A stretch of 64,000 nucleotides of DNA. It comes from Lutjanus erythropterus. Its lineage: Eukaryota; Chordata; Actinopteri; Lutjaniformes; Lutjanidae. Below the pieces are notes generated by a model. It saw nothing but the letters and a program-made list of their open reading frames with translations. It did not search any database and was not told where the DNA came from. This document shows, one piece after another, positions 12,481 to 64,000 of the stretch. A program made the translations under genes and the position numbers. Location of the stretch: positions 28,384,388 through 28,448,387 of the forward strand of contig CM034597.1 of NCBI GenBank assembly GCA_020091685.1, written 5' to 3'. The first letter of the stretch is position 1. Each line of letters starts with the position of its first letter.

Positions 12481-13559
12481 GGGTGTGTCATATTCCACTG
12501 GTTGTTGTACACTGTGCAGCGTCCTCTGCTGATGACATCCTTAATTCTAACAATTTCACTCAAAACTTACGGAAATGCCCTAACATGCAGCACTAGCACT
12601 TTTATTTCTAATAGGAACATTTCACCTCCTCCCTTCCAACCCAACATGCACCAGCCCCTGCTCCACCATTTCCCCTCCTTCATTGTGAAAAGCTTCATCC
12701 CCATGAGAGGAGATACGATCACTTCCAGCCAGCACACAGCAGCAGTATACCGCCCCCTCACTATCAAGCCTTGTTACAATAGTAGGTTCTGAACCCTGTA
12801 ATTAACCAAAGATGCTCGCTGCTGTCCTCCAGAGTGCCTTGCTGGCTCTTGGTACTATATTCCACAACAGGTGTTTACTCCCCTCCAGATCTGATGATGC
12901 GTGACCAGCATTCAGTTTGCTCGCCCTGAGGCGTGACCACGCAGGGTGAACAACACAAGTCCAAGCCAATATCACAGCGTGGCACCCAGCTCCTCAAATG
13001 GCAGTTTATTACCAGTCACAGTGACCCTTTAATATTTTACAAAAAAAGTATAGAAAAGCATAAATCAAAGGTTAATATTTGGAATAGCAGGTTTACAGGC
13101 TGTCAAATGGTCAATATAATTGGTGTGTATAATCTCTGCTCGTCAAGACAGAGGCAACAGCAACTAATATTTGTTTTCTTTAGATTATGACTGTTTTTCC
13201 TTGAATTTTAAATGTTGTTAAGTGGCTCTGCGCACAGTAAACCGCCTGTGCAGGGTTGGACAGAGGTTGGGAGAGGTGTGTTGATCCTGTCGCATGAGGA
13301 GACACTGTTGTCTTCTCTCCTGCTCTTTTTTACAGTGCGGGGGAAAAGAAAGACAGGGAGATACTTCCTCCTCCACCTTCACCATCCCACTGCAAACCAG
13401 GCGGATTGAGCGTTTTCTTTTCCCTCCCCGTGTGACAGCTTGTTTTGTTGGAAAAATGTGGTGGAAAAAGCCAAAGTTTTTTTTTGGTTTTTTCCGCTCG
13501 TCCTGTTACGCATGCATGCAGTAGGATAATGCTCTTGTGGTAGGTGGTCAACAGAGGAG
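12481..13559. other. Intergenic, upstream of promoter
   Basis: No exon recognised. The sequence becomes more G+C-rich from about 13200. Distal promoter elements could lie here but none can be named. Confidence 0.4.
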
Positions 13560-14110
13560 AGAGGAGACAGGAGACAGGAGTGATGTGCTCTGAATTACTC
13601 AGTGTGGACTAGTTTATTTAAAAATCCATGGATCAGCCTGCTCTGCTGCTGCATGCTTCTCGCTCAGGGGACTGAGGATGGCTGAAGACGTGACCTGTTG
13701 CAGCTTTTCTCCAACCTATTAGTGTTCGGATGGATAAAACGCCGCAAAATGAACCAGTTTTCGCAGCTTCGGATTGGTAACTGAGGCGGGATTGAATTAC
13801 TTTTTGGATTTGTGTACCTGTTTTTTTTTTACGCAGAGCGCACTTGAAAGGAGGGAATCGACGTGCTTCTTGGACTGGGCTTTTTAACTGGTGAATGTTT
13901 TGAGCAGATTTTGAAGTTGAAAAGCACTGAGCGCGGTGTTTTTGGCGAATAAAACTGATGATGATGGACTAAAACCGGTCAGGATATCGCTGCCACACCG
14001 AGCGCAGCACCGCGCCCTTGCCGCTTTCTAGGAGACTCTAACCTCCTTTTTTCTGTCTCCTCCTGTCTCACACTGTCTTCCCTCCCCGTGTGGTTTTTGC
14101 TTTTGACAGA
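13560..14110 (+). promoter_or_regulatory. cacna1e: CpG-enriched 5' flank: probable promoter and 5' UTR of cacna1e
   Basis: CpG dinucleotides become frequent here and into exon 1 (clusters near 13740-13790, 13830-13865, 13930 and 13975-14025), against a CpG-poor surrounding. This is the expected signature of a CpG-island promoter. A TATA-like TTTATTTAAAA lies at about 13614-13624, but its use is unproven. The transcription start cannot be placed from sequence alone. Confidence 0.55.
14041..14109 (+). promoter_or_regulatory. Possible 5' UTR splice acceptor immediately before the start codon
   Basis: About 60 bases rich in C and T (14041-14099) lead to TTTTGCTTTTGACAG ending at 14109, one base before the ATG. 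It has the full look of a U2 3' splice site. If used, the 5' UTR would be made of one or more upstream exons. Confidence 0.35.

Positions 14111-64000
<49,890 letters not shown>

Overview
The window is vertebrate genomic DNA, almost certainly from a ray-finned (teleost) fish. Its protein-coding exons are short, separated by long introns with canonical splice sites, and embedded in A+T-rich sequence full of microsatellites and degenerate transposon copies typical of fish (Tc1/mariner-like, hAT-like, RTE-like LINE, several MITE-like families). No bacterial, organellar or intact viral features were seen.

One gene is supported. It is the 5' part of a plus-strand voltage-gated calcium channel alpha-1 subunit gene, best matched to CACNA1E (Cav2.3, R-type). 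Eight exons (14111-14376, 29499-29604, 29819-29958, 53781-53884, 55052-55210, 57045-57235, 62154-62257, 63964-64000) join in frame into 369 codons. They cover the cytoplasmic N-terminus, all of homologous domain I (S1-S6 with the TMEGW pore motif), and the first 12 residues of the I-II linker. The gene runs off the right edge. Every intron is GT-AG except intron 1, which is an AT-AC (U12-type) minor intron with matching 5' splice site and branch point.

Region by region: 1-13.5 kb is intergenic and repeat-rich, with at least two nested transposon insertions, a fold-back element at 7.1-8.1 kb, a hAT-type MITE at 9.7-10.5 kb and a degenerate tandem repeat at 11.9-12.5 kb. About 13.5-14.35 kb is CpG-enriched and should hold the promoter and 5' UTR. 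Intron 1 (15.1 kb) carries a close match to the REST/NRSF RE1 element about 0.5 kb after exon 1, a 68-bp-period minisatellite, and a decayed Tc1-like transposon. Intron 3 (23.8 kb) carries an RTE-like LINE fragment, a decayed hAT/BED-finger transposase fragment, a 44-nt near-perfect hairpin and long dinucleotide repeats. Introns 4-7 are shorter, with further MITE copies.

No new multi-gene system is visible. The observations most worth checking are the U12 intron, the RE1-like site, a possible 5' UTR splice acceptor directly before the start codon, the hairpin in intron 3, and the nested insertions. Repeat-family names rest on recalled consensus patterns and on matches between copies inside the window. 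No database search was run.
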